A DNA stretch of 35,070 bases from Catellatospora sp. KI3 (GTDB lineage Bacteria; Actinomycetota; Actinomycetes; Mycobacteriales; Micromonosporaceae): NCBI RefSeq assembly GCF_029948125.1, contig NZ_JASAMB010000040.1, forward strand, positions 1 to 35,070, written 5' to 3'. The position numbers and the translations under genes were made by a program. Of the stretch, positions 8,415 to 19,997 are shown piece after piece (within the stretch, counting starts at the first letter, position 1; each line of letters opens with the position of its first letter). The notes below the pieces were generated by a model, which had not been told where the DNA came from, ran no database searches, and saw only the letters and a list, made by a program, of their open reading frames with translations.

Positions 8415-8478
8415 GTGCAGTTTCAGGGAAAGTGCAGGAATCCTGCCTCGCATTCGTGCACTTCCCCCGAAACTGCAC
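8415..8478. repeat. Hairpin repeat, family A, copy 2
   Basis: Long near-perfect palindrome. GTGCAGTTTC (8415-8424) pairs with GAAACTGCAC (8469-8478), AAGTGC with GCACTT inside, and an inner hairpin GCAGG-AAT-CCTGC. It lies just beyond the 3' end of the minus-strand flavoprotein gene (ends 8513), the same position relative to a gene as copy 1. About three quarters of bases match copy 1. Confidence 0.7.
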
Positions 8479-8512
8479 GAACACACCCGCACGCGCGGCG
8501 AGCGGCGGCGCG

Positions 8513-9643
8513 TCAGCGGCGGAGTGCGGCGGCCGCTACCGAGGCGAGCAGGCGGGGCGTGAGCAGGCCGTCGCCGAGGCCGAGGCCGACGAAGCCGTCG
8601 AAGACGCGCTGGTCGCGGGCTGCCGCCCGGATGCCCGCGTCGACCACGCGCGGTGACGCGGTGGCCCGCGCGATCAGCCCCGTGTGCCGCAGGTGCCGCC
8701 CCAGCCGCCGCCGCAGCGCCCGCGTGTACGCCGTCGCCGCGTGCTCGCCGTGCCGCGCCGCCGCCCCCGCGAGCGCTCCGGACAGGACCGCGTAGAAGAT
8801 GCCCTCCCCGGTGAACGGGTTGATCAGCGACAGCGCGTCCCCGGCCAGCAGCACCCGGCCGTGGCCGGGCGCCGGGCGCGCCGTCGACAGGGGCAGGTGG
8901 TGGGCCCGCAGCCCGGCCACGGTGGCCGGGTCGGTGTCGCCGAGCAGGTCGTGCATCCGCTCGACCAGGTGCTCCCGCGACAGCGGGTGCGCTCCGGTCA
9001 GCTCGCCGTAGCCGACGTTGCGGCGGCCGTCGCCGATCGGGAACGACCACGCGTACGCGGGCCAGCGCCGCCCGGTCATGACGATGCGCTGCTCGGCCGG
9101 GGTCCCGGCGGCGGGGGCGTAGCCGCGCAGCGCGACGGCCAGGTGTCCGCTCGGGTTGCGCGGCACGCCCAGCGCCCGCCGTACCGCCGAGTTGGCGCCG
9201 TCGGCGCCGATGACGACCCGGGCGGCGATCCCGTCGCCCAGCTCGACCCCGTCGCGGCGCACCACGACCGAGCGCACCGCGTGCCGGACCGGCTCGGCGC
9301 CCGCCCCGACGGCCGCCCGCACCAGCCGGGCGTCGAACACCTCGCGCGGAATGGTGTACGCGGGCTCGGGCAGCGGCCGGGCCGCCTCGGCGCCGCCGGG
9401 CGCGGTCAGGCGCAGCGAGCGGATCGGCGCGTACCCGTCGGCCACCCCGGCGGCACCGAGGCCGGCGAGCACGTCCAGCCCCTGCTTGGCGATACCGTCG
9501 CCGCAGGTCTTGTCCCGGGGGAAGGTCTCGCGGTCCAGCAGCAGCACCCGTGCCCCGGCGGCGGCGGCCGCGATCGCCGCGGCCGATCCCGCCGGGCCCG
9601 CGCCCACGATCGCGACGTCGTACACCAGGTCAGCATCGGACAT
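8513..9643 (-). CDS. Geranylgeranyl reductase family FAD-dependent oxidoreductase
   Basis: This 376-residue flavoprotein has an N-terminal Rossmann fold, VAIVGAGPAGSAAAIAAAAA, followed by DRETFPRDKTCGDGI, the usual GGR-family segment after the FAD motif. A second FAD contact reads VVIGADGANSAVRRALG. The late motif LLAGDALSLINPFTGEGIFY closes the FAD site. Relatives reduce the double bonds of geranylgeranyl chains in chlorophyll, archaeal lipids or menaquinone, or act in polyketide and aromatic hydroxylation, so the substrate is open. It is divergent by 73 bases from the photolyase gene, and the desaturase-like flavoprotein lies two genes to the right. I infer isoprenoid or carotenoid chemistry under light control. 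No clear SD precedes the ATG. Confidence 0.88.
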   Translation of the reverse strand: MSDADLVYDVAIVGAGPAGSAAAIAAAAAGARVLLLDRETFPRDKTCGDGIAKQGLDVLAGLGAAGVADGYAPIRSLRLTAPGGAEAARPLPEPAYTIPREVFDARLVRAAVGAGAEPVRHAVRSVVVRRDGVELGDGIAARVVIGADGANSAVRRALGVPRNPSGHLAVALRGYAPAAGTPAEQRIVMTGRRWPAYAWSFPIGDGRRNVGYGELTGAHPLSREHLVERMHDLLGDTDPATVAGLRAHHLPLSTARPAPGHGRVLLAGDALSLINPFTGEGIFYAVLSGALAGAAARHGEHAATAYTRALRRRLGRHLRHTGLIARATASPRVVDAGIRAAARDQRVFDGFVGLGLGDGLLTPRLLASVAAAALRR

Positions 9644-9716
9644 CCGGGCGCAGACCGCCAGCCGAGGCGGGCGGCGGCTCGTTGAACAGCCGGTGGCGAG
9701 CGCGCGGGAGGCGAGG

Positions 9717-11180
9717 ATGGTCCGACGGTGGTTGTTCGGCGACCAGTTGGGGCCGCACTTCCTCGACGATCCGGCGCAGCCGGTGCTGCTGATCGAGTCG
9801 AAGGCGGTGCTCCGGCGGCGCGCGTTCCACCGGCAGAAGGCGCACCTGGTGCTGTCGGCGCTGCGCCACCGCGCGGCCGAGCTCGGCGACCAGGCCCGTT
9901 ACCTGCGCACCGAGACCTACCGGGAGGCGCTGGCCCAGGTACGCGAGCCGCTGGACGCCTGCCATCCGACCTCCCGCGCCGCCCGGCGGCTGGTCCGGGC
10001 GGTCGGCGTGACCATGCTGGGCCCGCGCGGCTTCGCCACCGAACCGGCCGACTTCACCGCCTGGGCGGACGGTCGCAGGCAGCTGCGGATGGAGGACTTC
10101 TACCACGCCGCGCGGCGGCGGTTCGGGCTGCTCATGGATGGTGGCGAGCCGGTCGGCGGCCGGTGGAACCTCGACGCCGACAACCGGCAGCCGCCGCCGA
10201 GGTCGGGGCACCTGGACGTGCCGCCCCCGCCGATGCCGGTGGAGGACGAGATCGACGAGGAGGTACGTGCCGACCTGGACCGGTGGGAGCGCGACGGAGT
10301 CGAGTTCGTGGGACGCGACGGGCCGCGGCTGTTCCCGGCGACGCGGGCCGAGGCGGTGGCGCGGCTGCGGCACTTCGTCGACCACCGGCTGGCGGCGTTC
10401 GGGCCGTACGAGGACGCGATGCTCGCCGGCGATCCGTGGCTGGCGCACAGCATGCTGTCGGCGCCGCTGAACCTGGGGCTGCTCGACCCGCTGGCGGCGG
10501 CCCGCGACGCCGAGCACGCGTTCCGGCAGGGCAGGGTGCCGCCGGCCAGCGCGGAGGGCTTCATCCGGCAGCTGGTCGGCTGGCGCGACTACATCTGGCA
10601 CCTGTACTGGTACCTCGGCGAGCGCTACCCGCGCGCCAACCGGCTGCACGCCCGGCGCACGCTGCCGCGCTGGTTCGCGGGCCTGGACGCCGACGCGGTC
10701 GAGGCCCGCTGCCTGTCCGACGTGCTGGCCGGGGTGCGCGACCGGGGCTGGGTGCACCACATCCCCCGGCTGATGGTGCTGGGCAACTACGGGCTGCAGC
10801 GCGGGTGGCGGCCGGGCGAGCTGGCGGACTGGTTCCACCGCTGCTTCGTCGACGGCTACGAGTGGGTGATGACCGCCAACGTCGTCGGCATGAGCCAGTA
10901 CGCCGACGCGGGCGCCATCACCACCAAGCCGTACGCGGCGGGCGGGGCGTACGTGCACCGGATGAGCGACTACTGCGGCGGCTGCCGGTACGACCCGAAG
11001 GTCCGCCTCGGGCCGGACGCGTGCCCGTACACGGCGGGGTACTGGGCGTTCCTGGCGCGGCACCGCGAGGCGCTGCGCGGCAACCACCGGCTGGCGCAGC
11101 CGCTGCGCCAGCTCGACCGGCTGGCCGACCTCGACGCCGTCGTCGACCAGGAGCGCCGGCGCGGCTCCCATGCGCCGTGA
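9717..11180 (+). CDS. Iron-sulfur cryptochrome/(6-4) photolyase, PhrB type
   Basis: The protein has 487 residues from the ATG at 9717, preceded by GGGAGG. The N-terminal part is a photolyase-related Rossmann domain (MVRRWLFGDQLGPHF...), the C-terminal part the helical FAD domain. Four cysteines, C332, C420, C423 and C436, have spacings 88, 3 and 13. These equal those of the [4Fe-4S] ligands in Agrobacterium PhrB (350, 438, 441, 454). The FAD-region segments MVLGNYGL and YEWVMTANVVGMSQYADAG are typical. Such proteins repair (6-4) photoproducts in blue light and may also act as light receptors. The FAD-dependent desaturase-like gene follows at 11230 and the reductase is divergent, suggesting a light-response cluster. 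Confidence 0.93.
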   Translation: MVRRWLFGDQLGPHFLDDPAQPVLLIESKAVLRRRAFHRQKAHLVLSALRHRAAELGDQARYLRTETYREALAQVREPLDACHPTSRAARRLVRAVGVTMLGPRGFATEPADFTAWADGRRQLRMEDFYHAARRRFGLLMDGGEPVGGRWNLDADNRQPPPRSGHLDVPPPPMPVEDEIDEEVRADLDRWERDGVEFVGRDGPRLFPATRAEAVARLRHFVDHRLAAFGPYEDAMLAGDPWLAHSMLSAPLNLGLLDPLAAARDAEHAFRQGRVPPASAEGFIRQLVGWRDYIWHLYWYLGERYPRANRLHARRTLPRWFAGLDADAVEARCLSDVLAGVRDRGWVHHIPRLMVLGNYGLQRGWRPGELADWFHRCFVDGYEWVMTANVVGMSQYADAGAITTKPYAAGGAYVHRMSDYCGGCRYDPKVRLGPDACPYTAGYWAFLARHREALRGNHRLAQPLRQLDRLADLDAVVDQERRRGSHAP

Positions 11181-11217
11181 ACTGCGCGAACACCGCAGCG
11201 GGCGGCGCTGGCGCCGA

Positions 11218-11229
11218 TAGCCTGGACGG
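11218..11229 (+). promoter_or_regulatory. -10 box of leaderless flavoprotein gene
   Basis: TAGCCT (11218-11223) plus six bases leads straight into ATG at 11230, with no SD. The gene can thus be transcribed apart from the photolyase gene upstream. Confidence 0.55.
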
Positions 11230-12501
11230 ATGGCGGAGACGGTCGATGTCGCGGTGGTCGGCGCGGGCCTGGCGGGGCTGGTCGCGGCCCGGCGGCTGCA
11301 CGACGCGGGCCTGCACGTGGTGGTGTACGAGGCCGCCGACGACGTCGGCGGCCGGGTGCGCACCGACGAGGTCGACGGGTTCCTGCTGGACCGCGGCTTC
11401 CAGGTGCTGTGCCCCGGCTACCCGGCGCTGGCCGCCGAGTTCGACGTGCCCGCGCTGCACCTGCGCCCGTTCACGCGCGGACTCGGGGTGTTCCGGGGCG
11501 AGAAGCTGCACCGGCTGAAGCCCGGCCTGACCGCGCCGGGCGCGGTCCCCGGCGGCCTGCTGCCGCTGGGCGACGCGATCGCAGTGGCGGGGCTGGCCGT
11601 ACGCGACGCGCTCGGCTCCGACCGGCAGCTCAAGCGCCGCGCCGACCGCACCACCCTGGAGGAGCTGATCGAGGCGGGGATGACCCCGGCCGGGGTGGAC
11701 CGGCTGCTGCGCCCGTTCCTGTCCGGGGTGTTCCTGGAGGACCGCCTGGACACCTCCGGCCGCTTCTTCCACCTGATGTGGCGCACCTTCCTGCGCGGCG
11801 GCGCCGCCGTGCCCGCCCAGGGCATGCGGGCGCTGCCCCGCCAGCTGGCCGCAGGGCTGCCCGACGTACGGGTGGGGGCGCTGGTCACCCGGATCACGTC
11901 GGAGGGGCTGGTCGTGGCCGGGGTCGGGGCGGTGCGGGCGGCCGCCGTGGTGGTGGCGACCGACGCGGACACCGCGGCCGACCTGCTGCCCGGCCTGCGG
12001 CGGCCGGGCTGGCACGGGGTGACCACGTTCTACCACGACGCCGGGCCCGCGCCGCTGGACGAGGCACTGCTGCTGGTCGACGCCGAGGACCGGCTGGTGC
12101 GCAACACGGTCGTGCTGTCGGCGGCCGCCGCCGGGTACGCCCCGGCCGGGCACAGCCTGGTGGCGACCTCGGTGCTCGACACCGACACCTCGCTGCCCGA
12201 GCTGGAGCGGCTGGTACGCGACCGGCTCTCGGTGCTGTACGACACGGTCACCGGGTCGTGGCGGCTGCTCGGGGCGTACCGGATCCCCCGCGCGCTGCCC
12301 GCGATGACCGCTCCGCATCCGCTGCGCCGCCTGGTCCGCTTCGACCAGCGCCGGTACGTCTGCGGCGACCACCGGGACACCAGCTCGATCCAGGGCGCGC
12401 TGGTGTCGGGGCGCCGCACCGCGCAGCTGGTGCTGCGGGACCTGCGCGGCCAACTGGCGGGCACCGCGTCCCACGAAGTGAACGCGCGCGGGTGGAGGTG
12501 A
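11230..12501 (+). CDS. NAD(P)/FAD-dependent oxidoreductase, phytoene desaturase-like
   Basis: The protein has 423 residues. The FAD dinucleotide motif [20 protein letters not shown] is followed by [19 protein letters not shown], the GG doublet that marks the amine oxidase/phytoene desaturase/protoporphyrinogen oxidase superfamily. [15 protein letters not shown] is seen in the unassigned actinobacterial branch often found near photolyases. The C-terminus has the expected FAD-closing segment [20 protein letters not shown]. The length is shorter than true CrtI desaturases (about 500). I therefore call it only desaturase-like. It could act on a carotenoid or another isoprenoid. It lies 49 bases after the photolyase gene, with its own probable leaderless promoter, and ends just before the metH leader. 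Confidence 0.88.
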   Translation: MAETVDVAVVGAGLAGLVAARRLHDAGLHVVVYEAADDVGGRVRTDEVDGFLLDRGFQVLCPGYPALAAEFDVPALHLRPFTRGLGVFRGEKLHRLKPGLTAPGAVPGGLLPLGDAIAVAGLAVRDALGSDRQLKRRADRTTLEELIEAGMTPAGVDRLLRPFLSGVFLEDRLDTSGRFFHLMWRTFLRGGAAVPAQGMRALPRQLAAGLPDVRVGALVTRITSEGLVVAGVGAVRAAAVVVATDADTAADLLPGLRRPGWHGVTTFYHDAGPAPLDEALLLVDAEDRLVRNTVVLSAAAAGYAPAGHSLVATSVLDTDTSLPELERLVRDRLSVLYDTVTGSWRLLGAYRIPRALPAMTAPHPLRRLVRFDQRRYVCGDHRDTSSIQGALVSGRRTAQLVLRDLRGQLAGTASHEVNARGWR

Positions 12502-12523
12502 CCGGACACCAGGTACGTGCGGG

Positions 12524-12622
12524 TACACTTCTCTCTCAGGTCGAGAGGCGCTGCGACGGGCCGGTGCCCGCCACGCTCGACCAGATAGACCATGATCAAG
12601 GGCGCCTCCGATCACACGGAGG
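12524..12622 (+). promoter_or_regulatory. SAH riboswitch leader of metH
   Basis: A -10-like TACACT (12524-12529) precedes the aptamer. Stem P1 pairs GGTCGAG (12539-12545) with CTCGACC (12576-12582). The conserved core GGCGCTGCGACGGG (12547-12560) holds an inner stem, CGGGCC-type against CCCG. AGGCGC (12546-12551) forms a pseudoknot with GCGCCT (12602-12607). This matches the SAH riboswitch consensus (GAGCGCUGC-ACGGG ... CAGGCUCGG ... GGCGCUC). CCTCCG (12605-12610) can instead pair with CGGAGG (12617-12622), the SD of metH. Ligand-stabilised pseudoknot and SD-blocking hairpin exclude each other, so SAH should turn translation on. Confidence 0.85.
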
Positions 12623-12629
12623 TGTCGTC

Positions 12630-16253
<3,624 letters not shown>

Positions 16254-16265
16254 TCCCGAGATATT

Positions 16266-16300
16266 CAGCAACTTCGAAGTAAGCAGTTCTGAAGAAGCTG
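16266..16300 (+). terminator. Possible metH terminator hairpin
   Basis: CAGCaaCTTC (16266-16275) pairs with GAAGaaGCTG (16291-16300), giving two four-base stems around a mismatch. A competing shorter hairpin, GCAGTTC-TGAA-GAA-CTGC, overlaps it. It is weak and AT-richer than its surroundings, so it could also belong to the leader of the next gene. Confidence 0.4.
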
Positions 16301-16324
16301 CCCGCAAAAACTGTGGCTCAGGCT

Positions 16325-16363
16325 ATGGCGGTCGTCCTTTCCCGCACAGAAGGAGACCGCCAT
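16325..16363 (+). promoter_or_regulatory. Hairpin burying the ribosome binding site and ATG
   Basis: ATGGCGGTC (16325-16333) pairs perfectly with GACCGCCAT (16355-16363). After one bulged G, TCCTT (16335-16339) pairs with AAGGA (16350-16354). The 3' arm contains the whole SD AAGGAG and the first two bases of the ATG start. Translation of the membrane protein should be blocked unless the stem is opened by a ligand, protein, heat or an upstream ribosome. Confidence 0.65.
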
Positions 16364-17336
16364 GGCCCTGTCCGACACGCAGACCCGGCCCTCGCCCGCC
16401 GAGCCGCACCCCGCCACCTCACTGTTCGTCAACGGGTACGTGCCCCGGCGGCGCGGCCTGGTCGTCACGATCGGCCTGCTGCTCGGCTTCGTGCTGACCA
16501 TCGTCTGGTCGGCCGAGTTCGTCGACTCCACCATCGGCGACAGCGTCGCCAACACCCTGCTCGGCCACGACGCCAAGGGCACCCCGATCGCCGGCATCGC
16601 CGCCGGGATCGCGTTCGCCTTCGTCACCGGCATCGCCGGCACGTTCACCGCCTGCAACATCGCCGTGTTCGGCGCGATGAGCCCGATGCTGGGCCAGGAC
16701 AGCCGCAGCAGCCGGGTGCGCCAGCTGCTGCGGCCGCTCGGCTGGCTGTCCGTGGGCATGATCAGCGTGTCCGCCCTGTACGGCGCGCTGGTCGGCCTGG
16801 TCGGCACGAGCATGCCGCAGTTCTCCACCGCGCCCAGCACCCCCGGCGTGCTGTCCCCGCGCAGCATCCAGTCGATGGTCGTCTTCGGCCTGATCGGCCT
16901 GATCATGGTCTACCTCGGCCTGGCCGCGCTGCGGCTGGTGCCCGACCCGTTCGCGGGCATCGCCCGGCGCAGTCCGAACGCGCCCATGGTGTTCATGGGC
17001 GTGCTGATCGGCGGGTTCCTCATCGGACGGCCGTTCGGGCTGTTCCGGATGCTGTTCCGCGACGCCGCCGACAGCGGCAACCCGCTCTACGGCGCGGGCG
17101 CGTTCGTGCTGCAGTCGCTGGGCAACATCATCATCATGGCGGTGCTCCTGGCCCTGATCACGCTGCTGTTCGGCGGCGGCGTGCAGCGGTGGCTGGCGGC
17201 CAGGCCCGCGCGCATGACCGTGATCGTCGCGGTCGCGTTCCTGATCGCGGGGGCGTTCACGTTCCTCTACTGGGACGTCCGGTCGCTGGAGCGGCGCGGC
17301 ATCATCCCCTGGTACCCCGTCGCCCCCTGGGTCTGA
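16362..17336 (+). CDS. Polytopic membrane protein of unknown function
   Basis: This 324-residue protein has about seven hydrophobic segments (roughly 32-50, 76-108, 125-148, 170-192, 207-224, 245-270, 285-303). The only cysteine is C98 in VTGIAGTFTACNIAVFGAMSPM. It lies in a glycine-rich membrane segment that recalls, but does not match, the Cys-Pro segment of CcdA/DsbD thiol carriers. A soluble N-terminal tail of about 30 residues precedes the first segment. I do not recognise the family with confidence; a transporter or a thiol/redox carrier is possible. The start ATG is set by AAGGAG at 16350-16355, all inside a strong hairpin. The gene is flanked by metH and an amino-acid importer, and a strong terminator follows. 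Confidence 0.8.
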   Translation: MALSDTQTRPSPAEPHPATSLFVNGYVPRRRGLVVTIGLLLGFVLTIVWSAEFVDSTIGDSVANTLLGHDAKGTPIAGIAAGIAFAFVTGIAGTFTACNIAVFGAMSPMLGQDSRSSRVRQLLRPLGWLSVGMISVSALYGALVGLVGTSMPQFSTAPSTPGVLSPRSIQSMVVFGLIGLIMVYLGLAALRLVPDPFAGIARRSPNAPMVFMGVLIGGFLIGRPFGLFRMLFRDAADSGNPLYGAGAFVLQSLGNIIIMAVLLALITLLFGGGVQRWLAARPARMTVIVAVAFLIAGAFTFLYWDVRSLERRGIIPWYPVAPWV

Positions 17337-17340
17337 GGCG

Positions 17341-17387
17341 AGGAAGGGCACCTCTTGCCGCATTCCGCGGTAGACGGTGCCCTTCCT
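17341..17387 (+). terminator. Terminator after the membrane protein gene
   Basis: AGGAAGGGCACC (17341-17352) is the perfect reverse complement of GGTGCCCTTCCT (17376-17387). It starts four bases after the stop codon and separates the membrane protein from the importer operon. Confidence 0.85.
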
Positions 17388-17449
17388 CCGGGAAGACCCG
17401 AACCCGGCAGCAACGCGACACCCGTCGAATTCCTACTGGAGAAGTAGAT

Positions 17450-17461
17450 TATTCTGGTCCG
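17450..17461 (+). promoter_or_regulatory. -10 box of leaderless importer promoter
   Basis: TATTCT (17450-17455), then GGTCCG, then ATG at 17462. No SD is present. The same CTGGTCCGATGAGC string recurs at the GrpB-family gene start (19990-20003). Confidence 0.6.
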
Positions 17462-18334
17462 ATGAGCAGCCCCCTCAGGTCCACCGTGGCCGGTGCCGCC
17501 ACGCTCGCCGTGCTGGTACTGGCCGCCTGCGCACCCCAGGACGAGCCCACCCCGGGCGCGTCGACCTCGGCCGCGCCCGCCGCCTGCGCGCCCGGCACCC
17601 TCAAGACGGTCACCGCCGGCAAGCTGACCGTGGCCACCGACGACCCGGTCTACCCGCCGTGGTTCGCCGACAACAAGCCCGACAGCGGCCAGGGCTTCGA
17701 GTCCGCCGTCGCGTACGCGGTCGCCGCGAAGCTCGGCTACGCCAAGGACCAGGTCGTCTGGGTCCGGGTCACCTTCAACGCGGCGATCGCGCCGGGCGCC
17801 AAGACGTTCGACTTCGACATCAACGAGTTCTCGATCACGCCCGAGCGCCGGCAGGCCGTCGACTTCTCCGCGCCGTACTACGACGTCACCCAGACCGTGA
17901 TCACGGTCAAGGGCTCGAAGATCGCCGGGGCGAAGTCGCTCGCCGACCTCAAGCACGCCAAGCTCGGCGCCCAGGTCGGCACGACCAGCTACCGGGCGAT
18001 CACGGAGATCGTCAAGCCGGACGCCGCGCCCGCCGTGTTCAACAACAACGACGACGCCAAGAAGCAGCTGCAGAACGGCACCGTCGACGGCATCGTGGTG
18101 GACCTGCCGACCGCGTTCTACATGACCGGCGCCGAACTCGACGGCGGCGTCATCGTCGGCCAGCTGCCGCAGCCCTCGGGCACGCCCGAGCAGTTCGGAC
18201 TGGTGCTCGACAAGGGCTCGGCGCTGACCTCGTGCGTCAGCCAGGCCGTGGACGCGCTGCGCGCCGACGGCAGCCTCGACGCGCTGACCAAGCAGTGGCT
18301 GGCCGGGGTCGCCGGGGCCCCGACGCTGGGATAG
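17462..18334 (+). CDS. Amino-acid ABC transporter substrate-binding lipoprotein
   Basis: The protein has 290 residues with a lipoprotein signal peptide. Its lipobox LAAC puts the lipidated cysteine at C23. The mature part is a family 3 periplasmic-binding fold. Typical elements are GKLTVATDDPVYPPWFADN near the start, FDFDINEFSITPERRQAVDFSAPYYDVTQTVI in the middle and the late KQWL segment. It captures a polar amino acid or related compound outside the membrane and delivers it to the permease encoded nine bases downstream. The specific ligand cannot be read off. It is the first gene of a three-gene operon with permease and ATPase, transcribed from a leaderless promoter. Confidence 0.93.
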   Translation: MSSPLRSTVAGAATLAVLVLAACAPQDEPTPGASTSAAPAACAPGTLKTVTAGKLTVATDDPVYPPWFADNKPDSGQGFESAVAYAVAAKLGYAKDQVVWVRVTFNAAIAPGAKTFDFDINEFSITPERRQAVDFSAPYYDVTQTVITVKGSKIAGAKSLADLKHAKLGAQVGTTSYRAITEIVKPDAAPAVFNNNDDAKKQLQNGTVDGIVVDLPTAFYMTGAELDGGVIVGQLPQPSGTPEQFGLVLDKGSALTSCVSQAVDALRADGSLDALTKQWLAGVAGAPTLG

Positions 18335-18343
18335 CGTGCGCCG

Positions 18344-19213
18344 GTGACCGCCATCTCCGATGCCGACGACGGCTACCGCCCCAGCCCGCTGCAGCTGGCC
18401 CGGGTGGCACACCGGCGGCGGCAGACCGTCGTCTCCGTCGTCGTCGCGTCTGCCTCGACCGCCGTGGTCGGGGTGCTGGCCGTGGTGGCGGTCACCGGTG
18501 CCCCGGGCTGGGACCGGGTCAAGCAGTCGTTCCTGGACCCGGCCGTGGCGCGCGAGTCGCTGCCGCTGATCCTGGACGGGCTGTGGCTAAACGTACGGCT
18601 GCTGGCCTTCTGCGCGGTCGGGGCGCTGCTGCTCGGCCTGCTCATCGCGGTGCTGCGGACGCTGCGCCCGGCGGTGTTCTTCCCGCTGCGGGCCCTGGCC
18701 GCGTCCTACACGTACCTGTTCCGCGGCACGCCGCTGCTGATCGTGCTGTACCTGCTCACCTTCGGCGTGCCGGGGCTGCGGCTGCAGGGCACCCCGTCGC
18801 TGCTGGTGCTGGGCGGCATCGCGCTGACCATCGTGTACGCGGCGTACCTGGCCGAGGTGTTCCGGGCCGGGATCGAGTCGGTGCACCCGTCGCAGCGGGC
18901 CGCCGCCCGGTCGCTCGGACTGACCTACCGGCAGACGATGCGGCACGTCGTGCTGCCCCAGGCACTGCGCCGGGTCGCCCCGCCGCTGCTCAACGACCTG
19001 GTGGCGCTGCAGAAGGACGTCGGGCTGATCTCGCTGGCCGGGCCTATCGACGCGATCCGGATGGCGCAGATCCAGACCGCGCAGACCTACAACTACACGC
19101 CGTACCTGGTCGCCGGGGCGCTGTTCGTGCTGATGGCGATCCCGCTGATCGCGGTCACCGACGCGGTGACGCTGCGCGCGGCCCGCCGCCAGTCCGCTGA
19201 GGCCGCCGCGTGA
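18344..19213 (+). CDS. Amino-acid ABC transporter permease (HisM family)
   Basis: This 289-residue inner membrane protein has an extended cytoplasmic N-terminus (about 35 residues), one extra segment, and the HisM/GlnP-type core. LFRGTPLLIVLYLLTFGVPG is the usual family stretch. EVFRAGIESVHPSQRAAARSLGLTYRQTM contains the EAA loop that docks on the ATPase. It forms the channel for the amino acid delivered by the upstream lipoprotein. The GTG at 18344 has no SD. TAGCGT (18332-18337) lies exactly six bases upstream and overlaps the previous stop codon, so a second internal leaderless start is possible. The last four bases overlap the ATPase start. One permease gene implies a homodimer. Confidence 0.93.
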   Translation: MTAISDADDGYRPSPLQLARVAHRRRQTVVSVVVASASTAVVGVLAVVAVTGAPGWDRVKQSFLDPAVARESLPLILDGLWLNVRLLAFCAVGALLLGLLIAVLRTLRPAVFFPLRALAASYTYLFRGTPLLIVLYLLTFGVPGLRLQGTPSLLVLGGIALTIVYAAYLAEVFRAGIESVHPSQRAAARSLGLTYRQTMRHVVLPQALRRVAPPLLNDLVALQKDVGLISLAGPIDAIRMAQIQTAQTYNYTPYLVAGALFVLMAIPLIAVTDAVTLRAARRQSAEAAA

Positions 19214-19971
19214 GCGCCCCGGCCGTGCCGCCGGTGCTGTCCTGCCGGGGCGTGCGCAAGGTGTTCCGGGGCGGCGTGGTCCTGCGCGACCTGGACCTGG
19301 ACGTGGCCGAGCACGAGGTCGTGGTGCTCATCGGCGCGTCCGGTTCGGGCAAGTCGACCCTGCTGCGGTGCGTGAATCTGCTGGAGCCGCTCGACGACGG
19401 CAGCATCCACCTCGACGGCGAGCACATCACCGATCCGCGCACCGATCCGGACCGGGTGCGGCGGCGCATCGGCATGGTCTTCCAGTCGTACAACCTGTTT
19501 CCGCATCTGAGCGTGCTCGACAACGTGACCCTGGCGCCGCGCCGGGTGCACGGGCAGCCCCGCGCCGACGCCGAGGCCGACGCGCTGCGGCTGCTGGCGC
19601 GGGTCGGGCTGGCCGACAAGGCCGGGGAGTTCCCTGACCGGCTGTCGGGCGGGCAGCAGCAGCGGGTCGCGATCGTACGGTCGCTGGCCTGCGCGCCCCG
19701 GCTGATGCTGCTCGACGAGGTCACCTCGGCGCTGGACCCGGAGCTGGTCGGCGAGGTGCTGAGCCTGGTCCGCGAGCTGCGTGCCGACGGGATGACCATG
19801 GTCATCGCCACGCACGAGATGGGCTTCGCCCGCGAGGTGGCCGACCGGGTGTGCTTCCTGGACCAGGGCCGCATCGTCGAGCAGGGACCGCCGGAGCAGG
19901 TGCTCGCCGATCCGGCGCAGCCGCGCACCCGCCAGTTCCTCGACCGCGTCCTGGCCTCGGGCCGCCTCTGA
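19210..19971 (+). CDS. Amino-acid ABC transporter ATP-binding protein
   Basis: This 253-residue ABC ATPase drives the importer encoded by the two genes before it. Walker A is GASGSGKST (42-50), the Q-loop VFQSYNLFPH, the ABC signature LSGGQQQR, Walker B LMLLDEVTSALDP, and the H-switch IATHEMGF. The FQSYNLFPH and EVTSALDPE wording is characteristic of the polar amino-acid (GlnQ/HisP) group. The GTG start overlaps the permease stop (GTGA), so translation is coupled. No extra C-terminal regulatory domain is present, unlike MetN. That argues against a dedicated methionine importer despite the nearby metH. Confidence 0.96.
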   Translation: MSAPAVPPVLSCRGVRKVFRGGVVLRDLDLDVAEHEVVVLIGASGSGKSTLLRCVNLLEPLDDGSIHLDGEHITDPRTDPDRVRRRIGMVFQSYNLFPHLSVLDNVTLAPRRVHGQPRADAEADALRLLARVGLADKAGEFPDRLSGGQQQRVAIVRSLACAPRLMLLDEVTSALDPELVGEVLSLVRELRADGMTMVIATHEMGFAREVADRVCFLDQGRIVEQGPPEQVLADPAQPRTRQFLDRVLASGRL

Positions 19972-19985
19972 ACCGCCCACTGCCC

Positions 19986-19997
19986 TAGCCTGGTCCG
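19986..19997 (+). promoter_or_regulatory. -10 box of leaderless GrpB-family gene
   Basis: TAGCCT (19986-19991) with six bases GGTCCG before ATG at 19998; no SD. Confidence 0.55.

Noticed and set aside
12530-12622. SAM-I, SAM-IV or cobalamin riboswitch before metH
   Set aside because: The core and pseudoknot match the SAH aptamer. The SAM-I/SAM-IV multi-stem core and the B12 box of cobalamin riboswitches are not visible.
16325-16444. Upstream reading frame starting at the ATG of the hairpin's 5' arm
   Set aside because: It runs out of frame through the membrane protein gene with arginine- and proline-rich shadow composition and no SD.
17462-19971. Methionine-specific importer linked to metH
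   Set aside because: The binding protein is family 3 rather than the MetQ type, and the ATPase lacks the MetN regulatory domain. A terminator and a separate gene lie between them.
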